This document shows positions 1 to 11,160 of a stretch of DNA of 64,000 nt, piece after piece. Origin of the DNA: Athripsodes cinereus. Lineage: Eukaryota > Arthropoda > Insecta > Trichoptera > Leptoceridae. The number at the start of each line of letters is the position of its first letter. Position 1 is the first letter of the stretch. The stretch spans positions 22,826,000 through 22,889,999 of the forward strand of contig OX388314.1 in assembly GCA_947579605.1 (NCBI GenBank). Direction: 5' to 3'. The notes under the pieces are model-generated. The model saw only the letters and a list, made by a program, of their open reading frames with translations. It searched no databases and was not told the DNA's origin. Both the position numbers and the translations under genes were made by a program.

Positions 1-25
1 ATAGTAGTAGTAGTAGTAGTAGTAG
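1..25 (+). repeat. (TAG)n microsatellite at window edge
   Basis: Eight TAG units. The same TAG run forms the 3' tail of the SINE copy at 5690-5777, so this is probably the tail of a SINE or RTE copy lying outside the window. That link is inference. Confidence 0.6.
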
Positions 26-2834
26 AGAATAAATACGTATTTATCCTCTGAGTTGGATGTAATTAAACTAAAAAGAATCGAGTTTATCCAATCTACGCAA
101 ATTTATAAATTTCTTTTCGCAATTACGTCTTTATAATATTCCGATTAAAATTTTATAATACAAAATACTTTCATATCACCTACCTACTTGTAAAATCCAA
201 GAGTAATAATATTCGTCGTATATAAAGATGTCATACGTACATAATAATATATACTCGCTAGTCTACCCAAATCAGTTCACACATCACCGTAATTAAAATT
301 ATTTTCGAACGTTTAACGTAATGCCCGTCAAAAGTGTCGGTCGCTAAATTCAACAATTTTCGTTTCTTCAAAGATATTGGCTCATGATACATCTAGAGGA
401 AAGAAAATTTACGTAAAGGACCCTTTCTACGTTGTATGTACGATTTATAAAAGAAAATTTTATCAGTGGAAAACAAACAATAATTTCTATTCAGAAACAT
501 AAAAGCATAATTTATAAAAATCAAAATTAAATTTCTGTTGTACATAAAGGTTAGTAATTAATAAATTATTTCCTTTTATACTCGACGTTAGCAAGTATAA
601 AACACTTACCTTATTGCTGAAAATACACAAAGAAAACAACACACTATATTTCCGAAAAAGCAATAATTTTTTATGTACTACAGAAAATCCATGTTATTGG
701 TTAGAAATAGTCAATGACATAAATTTCATCAATTTATGATTCAACGTTATCGAAAGTTTATTTCTGTAATTATATTACAGATTAGTTTTGAATGCAGTTT
801 TATTTATAAAAGGCATATGGTTTCATACATAACTAGTATATGTCTAAAGCGCCAGGGGCGCATCGAGATGAAATATTTTACTGAACCAAAATTTTACAAA
901 ATTCAGTCACTGACTATTTTTGTTAATTTAACAATAAAATCTTGTTTTCGTTAGTAGATTAAGCTCCATCTCACGCTTAATCCGATCTGGACCAACCTTG
1001 CATTGTCCAGCCCCGTTAGTATACAATATGATAAATTAAGAGAATATAATACATAAAATGCAAATAATATAAATATTTATGTATAAATCTGCGGGGGTTG
1101 GCTTTTTTGTGTCCCTTAAGGCAAGGCAGACGACCAACCTTGATTTTTTCACGCTGGGAGATCATGGGCCTTTAGTTCACGATCATGTGGGGTGGATGGT
1201 GGGACGTTAGTTTATGATATAATAAGAGATATTTACATAAAATAAATATGAGTTTAAAAATTCATGCTCAAGTTAGTATTCAAAATTTCATAAAAATAAA
1301 AATTTATTCAATGTTTCTGAGTCCGTCCCTGCTCTTATTATCAAGTAATGTCTATAAATTAAATTTACAAATAATATTAGTTATCCAAATTTTATAAATT
1401 TGGGAAAATAAAATAATTAACAGTGACAGTCTCATAAACATATTCATTAAAACATTTTATAAAATTCATCAATCCTTTGTCTACAGAAATTTCACTTATT
1501 TGAGACTTATCAAACAAGAGTTTTGATACTCCAAGAAGAAAGGCAAAGTCGTAACGATAAAAATATCTATTACAAAATTTAAATAAATAATAATATATAA
1601 AATTTCTTAGCTTCGAGTAAGGTGATTTTCTGCCAAATTCGCTGCTTCGAGACACTGAATTTAATGTAAAATTATAATAAAATTTTAGGATGAGTTTCTT
1701 ATTATTTCCATTGTGGAAATAATCACTAAAAGAAATATTATATTTATTACTCGGAGAAAGAAATGTCAACAACGAAAAACAAATTGAATACAACACTGCT
1801 TTTATGATTTTAACCTCTCTCTCCTAATTCCAAGACAAAACTGCCTCGAGTTGAGCTGTGACATCAATCTTATAGACTTAATTTCTTTGTCCTTCTTACA
1901 AAATTATCCACTCTCTCACTCCTAGCACAAGCATCTACTTTTTTATGTAAACAACCACACGTGTCTCTCAATCCTTTCCTTGAAATTATTTTTATTTGAA
2001 GTATTTATACCTACATAACATATCAATATAAACAAAATTTAACCTCTTACCTAAAAGCAATTAATAGTTCAACAAACTTTCTTTGTTTAAAATTCAATTT
2101 GGTACTTTTCTTCACCCGATGTACTAATACCTACTGACACGTGTTAAAATATTCAATGTACCTTCCTAATAAAATTATTTAATAAATAACGTACTCTCTG
2201 AAGTACGTACCATTTATTTACCAACAAATATACTCCGAGTTATACATCCATATACCACTTAAAATAGTAAGTCGAAATATATTTAGTTCAATTTCAAACA
2301 AAGTTTGTTAAAAAAACTAAGACTATGTCAATACATATCCTATAATATATTAAGATATATGTATATAAAGGCAAGCATGTTGATTTCTGTATTCTCAGAA
2401 AGGGAAAAACTAATTTTAGGTGTAAACAAGTTTATTTTATTAACATAAGTAATTTTCAGTGGACAGCTTCGTTAATGAAGGAATAGATGTTGTTTTTCTC
2501 GGCTACAAGGGAAATGTTTTCTCTCTCTTCGATTTCGTATAAGTAATACGAAATATTTCCTAGTTGATTGTTATATTTGACCCTATTGTAACCAGATGCT
2601 AGAATTTTTTGTAGAATAATTGTAGAAGAGTTGATTAGTAAGAAGAATTCAAAATAAAACACTTTGGTTTGAAAATACGATAAATGTTTACGCAAAAACG
2701 TTTAACTCCACACTTATTCGAATAAGTATCTCTAATAAAACTTTTTCTTAAAAAAAATATAACATTGTTAATTAACGAATACAAATACGTAAGAGAATAA
2801 CAATAATATGGTGAAACTATTCATTATGAGCGTT
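26..2834. other. AT-rich non-coding stretch, no gene seen
   Basis: Mostly A+T-rich unique-looking DNA. The short ORFs here (72, 134 and 79 codons) are low complexity and show no recognisable domain. A more GC-rich patch at about 950-1200 contains the word GACCAACCTTG twice (near 991 and 1131) and the segment TCTGCGGGGGTTGGC; I could not assign it. Nothing else stands out. Confidence 0.5.
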
Positions 2835-3736
2835 TAAAATAAACGATTTACGAGATCAAAGTTGGTGACGAATGTTTGGAGCAAGTAAGTGAGTATGTGT
2901 ATTTGGGAAGTATGTTTGCGAGGGATGGAAGATACGACAAGTACATCGAAAGAAGAAAAGTCGCTGGTGCTAGAGTGAATGGTGCACTTCGACCCATTGT
3001 CAGCAATGGCAATGTGTCGAACATGGCTAAAATGCTGGTGCATAATACCATTCTGGTACCGTCACTTACGTATGCAAGCGAGACATGGACGTGGTTGAAA
3101 AAGGACGAAAGTGGAATAAATGCAGTAGAGATGCGATCGTTGAGAAGAATGGTTGGTAAAACTGCTGCGAGTGAAGAATGAGGATATTAGAAGAATGAGC
3201 GGATGCAAGAAGAGTGTTGTGGACAGAATGCGCGTGAATAAACTACGGTGGTTTAGGCATGTTTTTTTTTTTTTTTTTAAAAGATATATCTGGGTTTTGT
3301 TATAAACCCAAATACAACCTTATACACCTTTCACAGTAAGCTTAAAGCTTGTGTCGTGAAAGGGGAGTTTGCCGGCACCTGGGATCGAACCCCGGACCTC
3401 ATGTTCATAAGGCCGAGACTCTACCTCCAGGCTACCGACGAACTCAATTTTGAACGAATGAACAAGGTAAGAGTGACAAAGAGGATATACTTATCTGAAA
3501 GAAAGGGTGTGAGGAAACGCGGGGGTCCGAGAACCACGTGGCTTGATCACGTGGATCAAATTCTCAAGGACGGCCGCGTGTTGAGTAAGAGGAACCGACG
3601 TGCGTGTATGAGAAACTGTATGAATGTGGAGGAAGCGAAGGAAGTGTGTAAAGATAGATCTGTTTGGCGTTCCGTTCTCTCTGCCTACCCCACTTGGGAC
3701 ACGGCGTGAGGGTATAGTATAGTATAGTAAAATAAA
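2835..3736 (+). mobile_element. 5'-truncated RTE-type LINE copy with 9-bp target duplication
   Basis: Carries the last part of the RTE reading frame: the VSEYVYLGSMF block, the SLTYASETWTWLKKDE block and the terminal VLSAYPTWDTA, followed by a TATAG tail. The flanking word TAAAATAAA at 2835-2843 and 3728-3736 is a likely 9-bp target-site duplication, placing the insert at 2844-3727. The frame is broken near 3160-3175 by a small deletion relative to the intact copy at 58282. It is interrupted again by a SINE at 3262-3445. Clearly dead; the 3' end is complete. Confidence 0.85.
3262..3445 (-). mobile_element. tRNA-derived SINE (family S2) inside the RTE copy
   Basis: Read on the minus strand it starts with a tRNA-like head: an A-box-like GTAGCCTGGAGGTAGAG and a B box GGGTTCGATCCCAG. 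A body follows, then an A tail (T run at 3262-3278). It splits the RTE reading frame between GGTTTAGGCATG and TTTTGAACGAATG. Other pieces of this family lie at 18007-18100 (plus) and 41129-41170 (minus). I see no clear target duplication. Confidence 0.75.
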
Positions 3737-4279
3737 TTTGACGATTCACGAGCGTATTTTTATTTTGACAATAAAGTGTTATAATGGCACTGTTTAACGT
3801 CATTTGACTATTTTAAGGCAGTTGATGAATAGTACAGCCTTTAATTTTTCTTCAATGTCTACAATTTGTCGGTGACCTTAATGAATATGTACCTATGGTT
3901 AATTTATTAATGTACATATTATATTTGAACCTTTAAGTTAGATACCTACATAATTATTAATAATAATGAATTGAGACTTACGCCCGTATTCACCAAGAAA
4001 ATCTGAGCGTTCGATCAGCTCAAATTACGATCAACGTCAAATTTGGTATTCACCAACATATTTTAGGCTCCCTCAGCGTGATTTGAGTGAAAATTTCCCT
4101 CAAATTTGATCGGCCAATTGAGGTGGATTAACTTTTGCTCAGCGTCGATCTGTCAAAATTATTCTATAATGTCCGCCATACTTGTTTCGTAATGTTGGCG
4201 TTTTATTTACAATTTATTGAATATATTTTTGTAGGCGGCATGTAATAATTTATATATATGTATATTTATAAATAAATTA

Positions 4280-4400
4280 TTTAATTAATTTATTTATTTG
4301 TTTATTTATAATAACATATACGGCACAAGGCCATTAAACATATACAAAAAAATCACAAATAGTTCGATTCAATACAACAATCCTTTCAATCGCAGTCGCA
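4280..4400 (-). mobile_element. LINE 3' tail with GGC...GCC stem and (TTTA)n
   Basis: Runs of TTTATTTA lead into ATATACGGCACAAGGCC. On the minus strand this is a LINE 3' end: a short GGC-loop-GCC stem followed by an A-rich tail. The same layout occurs at 5290-5340, 12240-12300, 46865-46920, 48550-48600 and 54965-55020. Confidence 0.55.
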
Positions 4401-4404
4401 CTTT

Positions 4405-5000
4405 CTTATCACACATAAAAGGCACCTTCAACGTAGGTCAGACTTCTGGGAACCATAAAAGACAGCTCGCTAACTTTTGAGAAGCACATTAGTTCTCTTG
4501 TCAGTGCTTGTTTCTTTCATCTGCAGCAAATTGGGATGATAAAAAGGTGTCTCACATTAGACGCTAGGAAGTCACTAATTGTGGCTCTGGTAATATCCAG
4601 ACTAGGATATTGTAACAGTATTTTAGTGGAATTACCTGCTTGTCAGATCTATAGGCTGCAATCAGTTTTGAAGTCCACTGCACGTGTTATCTTTGGAGTA
4701 CAAAGGTGTACACGTATGACTCCACTTTTAAAGGAACTTCATTGGCTACCAGTGGAGACTATAGTGCAGTTCAAAGTGTGAATGTTAGTTTATAAGGCAC
4801 AGAATGAGAATGCCCTAGTTTATATTGCTGAATTGTGCAGGTTGAAATATCAAGAAATGAGCCCGCAGAGGAGAATTTTAACTAATTATGGGGATAGAGC
4901 CTTTTGTGTGGCGGGACCCAACCTCTGGCATGGATGCCTCGCTAGCGTAGGCAAGCTGAAGATCTTAAGACATTCAGAAAGGATCTAAAAACCTTATAAA
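4405..5000 (+). pseudogene. L2/CR1-like LINE reverse transcriptase C-terminal relic
   Basis: The frame through 4500-4781 reads FFHLQQIGMIKRCLTLDARK, then VISRLGYCNS and LKELHWLPVE, all typical of the C-terminal thumb region of L2/CR1-clade reverse transcriptases (SRLDYCNSLL and LHWLPV are family hallmarks). A TGA at 4779-4781 interrupts it. The same frame then continues with LVYKAQNEN and ends with the GPNLWHG block before about 4988. The polymerase core lies upstream and is absent. It sits inside the Harbinger-type element, so it inserted later or was carried along. Dead copy. Confidence 0.8.
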
Positions 5001-5289
5001 TTACTACTTACTATTAAATATTGTATTCTGTTTTATATTATGGACGTGGATACATATTATATCCAAAACATTTAATTTAATTCAACATAATGTGTCTTCT
5101 GACATGGATGCTGTTGTGTATCCGAGTTTCTATAATGATGTGGATGTAATGTCCTAGAATTGATGAATTGTTCAGTATCATTGAGGTGCTTTGGCACGTT
5201 AACGACACTTTCATGTTGTCCAATAATAATAATTATAATAGTTCTACTTTCGACTAAATATGTTACAGAGTACTTACTAAACAACATGA

Positions 5290-5345
5290 ATATCTTTTAT
5301 TTATTTATCTTATAAACAGCTTATGCCTTTTACAAATAAATAAAA
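5290..5345 (-). mobile_element. LINE 3' tail fragment
   Basis: TTTATTTATTTATC next to a degenerate TTATGCCTTTTAC block. It resembles the GGC...GCC plus A-rich LINE tails elsewhere in the window but is decayed. Confidence 0.35.
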
Positions 5346-5689
5346 ACAAATACAAAAATAGTAACAAGATTTTTATTTATAATTTTTCATATTGTACATA
5401 TCTATGTTATAAAATACCACGGATAGTGTAATAGTTCAATATTGCAAGGAATTAAAATTATTTCTTGATGGTGAATTACCGTGTATTTTAGTTATATACG
5501 GAGTATTTCAGTTATTTTTCTATCCTTGTTTATAATATCTTTTTAATTTCAACCTCACCGGCAAACAGTTTTGACAACAATGCATGATTCAATTAAATGC
5601 TAGCTGTCAAATTGACTGCTATCAAAGTAATATCTGTTTAAGTTCAAGTCTTGATTTTGTATAAATAAAGGCATTTATAAATATTTGAC

Positions 5690-5777
5690 AGTTTGTATGT
5701 TTCTTACATACAGCTGATCTGCTGGCTACCCCACTTGTGGGATATGCCGTGATGGTATAGTAGTAGTAGTAGTAGTA
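5690..5777 (+). mobile_element. SINE S1, 3' part with (TAG)n tail
   Basis: Contains the family signature GCTGGCTACCCCACTTGTGG, then GATATGCCGTGATGGTATAG and a TAGTAG tail. The 3' block matches the end of the RTE element (CTGCCTACCCCACTTGGGA...GGCGTGAGGGTATAGTATAG). Only the last 90 bp are clear. Confidence 0.85.
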
Positions 5778-6291
5778 TAAATATTTAAAAAATATATATA
5801 AATAATTTTTAAATGATGCATATATTTTTTAAATGGCTGAAAATTATTTTTATTGGTATAATTATCAAAAATATACTTTTTAGTTACTTTAATGGCTGTT
5901 TCCGTAAATAAATGTCAGTTTCATTTCATAATATTTACATTGTATCCATGGATACGCACGATCAAATTCGACTCAGCTAAGCATTGTAAATTTTCGTTGG
6001 TGAATACCTATCTACGTTGAGGAATGCTGAGGGAGATTTAAGCTGATCGTTTGCTCAGCTGATCGTTCGCTCAGTTTTTCTTGGTGAATACAGGCGTTAA
6101 TGTTTCATACAAATCGAAAATATCTCTGACATTTAAAGATTTCAATATCAAACGTGACCATCAGTAAAAATGTATCTAATATTTTTTAATTTATTGTCTT
6201 ATTGCCTTTCCATACATCCACTGTCTTGCGGTATATTTATTTATTTTATTTTATTTATTCATTCTTTACGGTACATTGATTACAAACTATT

Positions 6292-6873
6292 ACTTAGAAC
6301 AGCGATGCACAACCGCGGACCGCGGGCCGCATGCGGCCCTTCTGTCGGTATATCTGCGGCCCGCCAGCGAATTATACAATATAAAAAAAAATGTCAATAC
6401 CAGTAATAATCGGATATTCGGTAAAAGTACCGGATACTCAATAATTCGAGTAAATATTCTTTAAAAAAATTGAAGAGTTTTTGAAATATTTCAAATTCTT
6501 ATACCATCTTTTATTGTTATTTTTTTTTATTTATTTATATACAAATACAAATATAAACACAACATAAAAGAAATAAATCACTCACGATAACTTATAACTA
6601 TTGGTTGAAAATTCAAACACAGGTACTGCGAGAAAATATTCTTTAAGAAAACCGAGGGTGTTTTTGAAATATTTCAAATTCCTATACAGTAGTACTATAC
6701 CATTTTGAAAATTCGGGGACGGGGATGGGGGGGGGGGGTAGAAATTATAATGTGTGTGCATTTCTGGAAATTTGAATTTTTAGTGTTAATTTTCTTATAG
6801 CGGCCCGTCCTTAGCTCATAATCTTTCCGAGTGGCCCCTGTTACCTATAAGTCTGTGCATCCCTGACTTAGAA
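6292..6873. mobile_element. Non-autonomous hAT element with exact 8-bp duplication
   Basis: The insert 6300-6865 begins CAGCGATGCACA and ends, in reverse complement, CAGGGATGCACA, giving hAT-type CAG termini. ACTTAGAA occurs immediately outside both ends (6292-6299 and 6866-6873), an exact 8-bp target duplication diagnostic of hAT. Subterminal GGCCGC words (GCGGGCCGCATGCGGCCC and GCGGCCCG) are present at both ends. The middle is AT-rich with a G run near 6728-6738 and has no transposase frame. Confidence 0.88.
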
Positions 6874-7131
6874 GGTGTACATTCAAATTAGATGCAATCA
6901 ATATACAGAAGGCGAGTTTATCGCAAAGGCGCGATCTCTTCTTACTAATCCAAAGGTTTAAAAACAGTAAACAAATTATAATAATAATTAAAACTAAGCA
7001 ACTGAAGAAAAAATGTTTATCTTACATAATAAAACACTAATTTTTATCCAAAATAACAATATTTTTTATAGGGCCAATAAAAATATATCATAAAAGATGC
7101 AATTGCAAACTTACGTCAACGTCAACTTACT
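6874..7131. other. AT-rich spacer
   Basis: No gene or repeat recognised between the hAT element and the Tc1-like element. Confidence 0.5.
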
Positions 7132-7332
7132 TACAGTGGGTGGCCATTGAATTAGGGCCATCGAATTTTTAACACATTTTTCTGAATTATTTGGCAAAAA
7201 GTAAAAAAAGACATAAAGGTTTGGGACAAAATTAAACAAACTAATATAAAATATCATTATTAATATAAAAATAGAGAAGAAACATGAAAATTAAACAAGA
7301 TATTATTATATTTTGGGAAATTGCCACCTAAA

Positions 7333-8448
7333 CTAATATTTCGTGAATCCCCCTTTTGCTGCTATGACAGCTTCTACCCTCCGTGGCATGCTGTCAATGC
7401 ATCTCAAAGCAAATTCTTTTATGTGAGGGTTTCGATGCCATCCCTCTATACGCTTTTTAATAAGCTGGGTTTTGTTTGTCACCAATTCTTTTGTTATTTC
7501 CCTTTTTAATAGCTCCCAAAGATTTTCTATTGGGTTGAGGTCCGGGGAGTTTCCAGGCCAATCCAAAAGTGAAATTTTCTGTTCACAGAGAAACTTTTTG
7601 ATTGATTTTGCCGTATGGCATGGGGCAGAATCTTGAATGAACGTAAATTTGCCATCCGGAAACCATTCAGCAGCTTGTGGAATGAGCTTTTGCTCCAAAA
7701 CCTGTTTGTACTGATCCTGTCTCATTGTTTCTCGGACTATGTACAGCCTTCTTGTACCCTTACCACATATTACAGACCATACCATTTTTGATAATGGGTG
7801 TTTCACGTCTCAATAATACAATCTGGGTTAAATTTTTCACCCGCTCTTCGTCGGACAAATGAGGACTTATCGCCCAAAATTTGAAAAGTGGACTCATCAG
7901 AGAAGCACACCTGAAAACAAATATTTGAAATAATGTATGTTTGGAAAGATCTAGAAATGCGAATCAAGAATTGTGTTCATTAAATAGATAAATACCTTTC
8001 TCCAATCCTCTACTGTCATATTCCGATGCTGTATGGCCCATTTTAACCTTTTGTCTTTCATGGCAGGAGTCAATTTTGGTTTTCTTGCAGGACGGTAGCA
8101 CTTGAATCCCAGCTCATCCAAGCATCGTCTGACTGTGCGATCACTAATATTGATTCCCGCCTCATTAATCAAACCTGTTATAACCTTTCTTGGCTTTTTT
8201 CTATTTTCCAAACAAATATTTCGAATTATTCTCTCAGATCTTGATGTTGTGAGGCGTTTTCCCCGACAATTTTTACGAAGGGAAGAAACAGGATCATCGC
8301 CATTTTTAATTTTAAAAGCAATTCTCTGCACAGTCTACCTATAAACACCAGTTCTTTTTGCAATTTCACGCTGCGAATATGCTGTGTTACTCAAAAGTGA
8401 TAATACTTCACTTTTTTTGCAAGAAGTAATATCTTTATTTTTACCCAT
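7333..8448 (-). pseudogene. Tc1-family transposase with an intron, one stop and one frameshift
   Basis: A cut-and-paste transposase of the IS630/Tc1/mariner superfamily. ATG at 8448 opens MGKNKDITSCKK and the N-terminal helix-turn-helix (SQREIAKRTGV). TAG at 8335-8337 interrupts it, then exon 1 runs through the second HTH (SDRTVRRCLDELGFK) to 7996. A candidate 85-bp intron (7911-7995) starts GTATTT and ends TTTGTTTTCAG. Exact removal joins DWRK to VCFSDES, restoring the family sequence with the first catalytic Asp. The second Asp is in FIQDSAPCHTA and the Glu in SPDLNPIENLW, 34 residues apart (DD34E). One base is missing near 7806, where GTG follows GAGAC. Total length is about 343 codons, normal for Tc1. 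The splicing call is inference from the sequence. Confidence 0.9.
7911..7995 (-). other. Predicted 85-bp GT-AG intron in the transposase
   Basis: On the minus strand the donor is AAG|GTATTT and the acceptor TTTGTTTTCAG|GTG, with a T-rich tract. Unspliced, the frame hits a stop after DWRKVFIYLMN. Spliced, DWRK continues into VCFSDES in frame. Confidence 0.8.
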
Positions 8449-9104
8449 TATAAAAAAAATGTCACACTTTTAAAAAATATAGAAAAAAACCAAAACACCC
8501 AGAAATATGTAAATAAAGGGTAATAAATGTTCTTTTTTTATATAATCTTCATTAAATGCATTCAATTGAAGTATTTCACTAAATAATAAGCTTGAAAAAT
8601 AATAAAAGATTTGAAAAAAATCAGCTTGAAAACGTTTGAAAAAAGATATTCGACACACACACAACCAACTCTAGCACACTACCAATGATAACTGAACGTA
8701 ATATAACGGTTTTATCTGTCAAAAACTACAAAATTCGGTATTCCCAGTAGCAAAATAGTGTTGCCAACGAATCAACTTTTCATAATTTTGCAAATAATAG
8801 TTTAAATTGGGATAATTACATTTTTATAAAGTATTTATGTTGATGTTGTAATAAAAAATGTGATGGCCCTATTTCAATGGCCACCCACTTGTACGTTCTT
8901 GATACACTGAATCAATTATTTATATGAAATCAATGATTTATCGAACAACATATGCAGTTGTTCATGTATTTTCATTAATTTACAGATTATTCTTGAAGGA
9001 GTTCAATGCTTACATTTTTGGCTACTATGATGATGTTTGGGGTGTGATATTTGGGATTAATAAATCATCTTTTAAAAAATATAAACCCATCTGTATTTTT
9101 CTCA

Positions 9105-9250
9105 ACTGTGCACATATGCAAGACCACCTACACGATGGTCTGACGACATTAGAAGAATCGCTGGTGACTGGTTGTAGAAAGTTCAAGACAGAGATGCCTG
9201 GAGAGATAAATAGCGGAGGCTTATGTTCAGCAGTGAACAGGAATAGCCGC
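9105..9250 (+). pseudogene. LINE C-terminal relic
   Basis: One frame reads RWSDDIRRIAGDWL, stop, KVQDRDAWREI. A shifted frame then reads EAYVQQ. This is the common C-terminal end of insect non-LTR retrotransposons (RWTDDI...GxWM...AQDRxxWRxxGEAYVQQ). The stop and frameshift show it is dead. No polymerase core is nearby. Confidence 0.65.
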
Positions 9251-9467
9251 ATTAGTAAGAGAGTTCATTTGAGAAATATCATAAAGGGAAGAAACATACA
9301 GACTTATATGAAACCGAAATCTTCGTTTTGTAGTAGTCGTTAATTAATTCATTCTAAAACTAATGTTACGTTATTTTACGCCCACATATAATCCTTCTTC
9401 CACATCTCATATTACTCTTAAACGATAGAATAATTAATCATCATTCACTTTCATAGTTTGACATTTA

Positions 9468-9500
9468 CAGCGACGAAGCTTGCCACCCATGCCAACTATG
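9468..9500 (+). mobile_element. Short fragment of the S1/RTE shared 5' block
   Basis: CAGCGACGAAGCTTGCCACC matches the block shared by the RTE start at 58276 and the SINE S1 body. Nothing flanking it decides which of the two it came from. Confidence 0.5.
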
Positions 9501-9830
9501 TTTCAATTTTATTGAATTGAAAACCTGCTGTAAGTAATGTTTATTTGCAAAATGGCTTTAATGTGGGCGTCTTTATGAAAAGCTATGAACCAAATTTCTC
9601 TTATGAGGTTACGTTTTTTAAATCTAAGTATATGGATATCTAAGTGTATTTACTTTACCAGCAAATAGTAATTTACTCTGAATTATTTCGTAGCTTTCCG
9701 TTAGGTTTTGTGTCCATTTGAACGTTCTTTAAACTTATCAAATACTCAAATACGAGTAATAGTCAGATCTACGCATACATTTTTTTGTGAGTTCGTGTTT
9801 ATGTATCTACGAGTATAACTAATATATGCA

Positions 9831-10924
9831 GAATAAATATACTATACTATACTATACTATACTATACCCTCACGCCGTATCCCAAGTGGGGTAGGCAGAG
9901 AGAACGGAACGCCACACAGATCTATCTTTACACACTTCCTTCGCTTCCTCCACATTCATACAGTTTCTCATACACGCACGTCGATTCCTCTTACTCAACA
10001 CGCGGCCGTCCTTGAGAATTTGATCCACGTGATCAAGCCACGTGGTTCTCGGACGTCCGCGCTTCCTCACACCTTTTCTTTCAGACAAGTATATCCTCTT
10101 TGTCATTCTTACTTCGTTCATTCGTTCAACGTGTCCAAACCACCGTAGTTTATTCACGCGCATTCTGTCCACAACACTCTTCTTGCATCCGCTCATTCTT
10201 CTAATATCCTCATTCTTCACTCTATCACGCAGCGTTTTACCAACCATTCTTCTTAACGATCGCATCTCCACTGCATTTACTCCACTTTCGTCCTTCTTCA
10301 GCCACGTCCATGTCTCGCTTGCATACGTAAGTGACGGTACCAGAATGGTATTGTGCACCAGCATTTTAGCCATGTTCGACACATTGCCATTGCTGACAAT
10401 GGGTCGAAGTGCACCGTTCACTCTAGCACCGGCCACTTTCCTTCTTTCAATGTCCCTATCGCATCTTCCATCCCTCGTAAACATACTTCCCAAATATACA
10501 TACTCACTTACTTGCTCCAAACATTCGTCACCAACTTTAATCTCGCAAATCGTTTTTTCATTCTCTCTTTCAAAAACAAGAACTTTCGTCTTCATAACAT
10601 TCATTTTCAAACCATTCAAATTGCAACTATCATACACACACGTAACAATCTCTTGTAAGTCCCTTTCACTCTCAGCCATTAACACCAAATCATCTGCGTA
10701 CATCAATGCATTCACCCGAAACCCATTCAGCTCGACACCAACATCCATCTCTTTCACAGGTCGCATACAGTAGTCGAAGAATAGGTTGAACAGCCACGGA
10801 GACATGACACAACCTTGCTTCACTCCCTTGGTGAGGACAAACCACTCCGAGAGAGTATTATTTACCCTCACGCATGCGGAGCTTCCCACATATATACACG
10901 TATCTATAATACGAATAAATATAC
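9831..10924 (-). mobile_element. 5'-truncated RTE copy, with flank duplication
   Basis: The minus-strand reading frame of 339 codons (10889-9870) covers the part of the RTE protein from just after the YVGSSACVRVNN region, through the catalytic YADD, to the WDTA end. A TATAG tail (TATAC repeats at 9840-9867) follows. The likely target duplication is GAATAAATATAC at 9831-9842 and 10913-10924. Between the 5' break (about 10890) and the right duplication lies a 22-bp filler that repeats sequence just beyond it. No stop lies inside the retained frame, so the insertion is young; it lacks the endonuclease and the first RT motifs. Confidence 0.87.
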
Positions 10925-11160
10925 ACGTATCTATAATACGAACAATTAGTGTATGGATGTACCTAGAGGGAGCAAACTGGGGTAACCTCTCTTCCTTGAA
11001 TTCAGACTAAATAAAAAACAAGAATAAATTTAAACTGGTAGTTTTTTTAAATCTACATACTGATTGTCCATTTTTTTCTTTTTTTCTTATTATTGTTATT
11101 TTTGTTTCGTATTTTACACACGGTGATTACAAGAACTGACTAGAATAATTTAGAACATGT

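Larger units (their letters stand above)
3981..6096. mobile_element. Non-autonomous PIF/Harbinger-type DNA transposon, 2.1 kb
   Basis: The termini are inverted: CGCCCGTATTCACCAAGAAAA on the left and, read in reverse complement from the right, CGCCTGTATTCACCAAGAAAA. Similarity continues inward with repeated GATCAGCT and GATCGTT words. TTA flanks both ends (3978-3980 and 6097-6099), the 3-bp duplication typical of PIF/Harbinger elements. No Harbinger transposase or Myb-like frame is visible. The interior holds an L2/CR1-like LINE relic (4405-5000) and a SINE 3' end (5690-5777), so much of its length is later insertion. Superfamily is inferred from the duplication and terminus only. Confidence 0.7.
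7134..8891 (-). mobile_element. Tc1-like transposon, nearly complete, with TA duplication
   Basis: The left terminus is CAGTGGGTGGCCATTGAAT; the right, in reverse complement, is CAAGTGGGTGGCCATTGAAA. Similarity extends about 40 bp. TA flanks both ends (7132-7133 and 8892-8893), as expected of Tc1/mariner insertion. The 1.76 kb body holds one transposase gene on the minus strand. Length and gene layout match an autonomous element, but the gene has one in-frame stop and one frameshift, so this copy is probably a recently inactivated one. Confidence 0.92.

Noticed and set aside
1392..1796. A 134-codon minus-strand frame
   Set aside because: Tyr/Phe/Asn/Ser-rich translation typical of random AT-rich DNA.
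8924..9343. A 139-codon plus-strand frame as a gene
   Set aside because: It covers a LINE C-terminal relic in a different frame; the real homology needs a stop and a frameshift.
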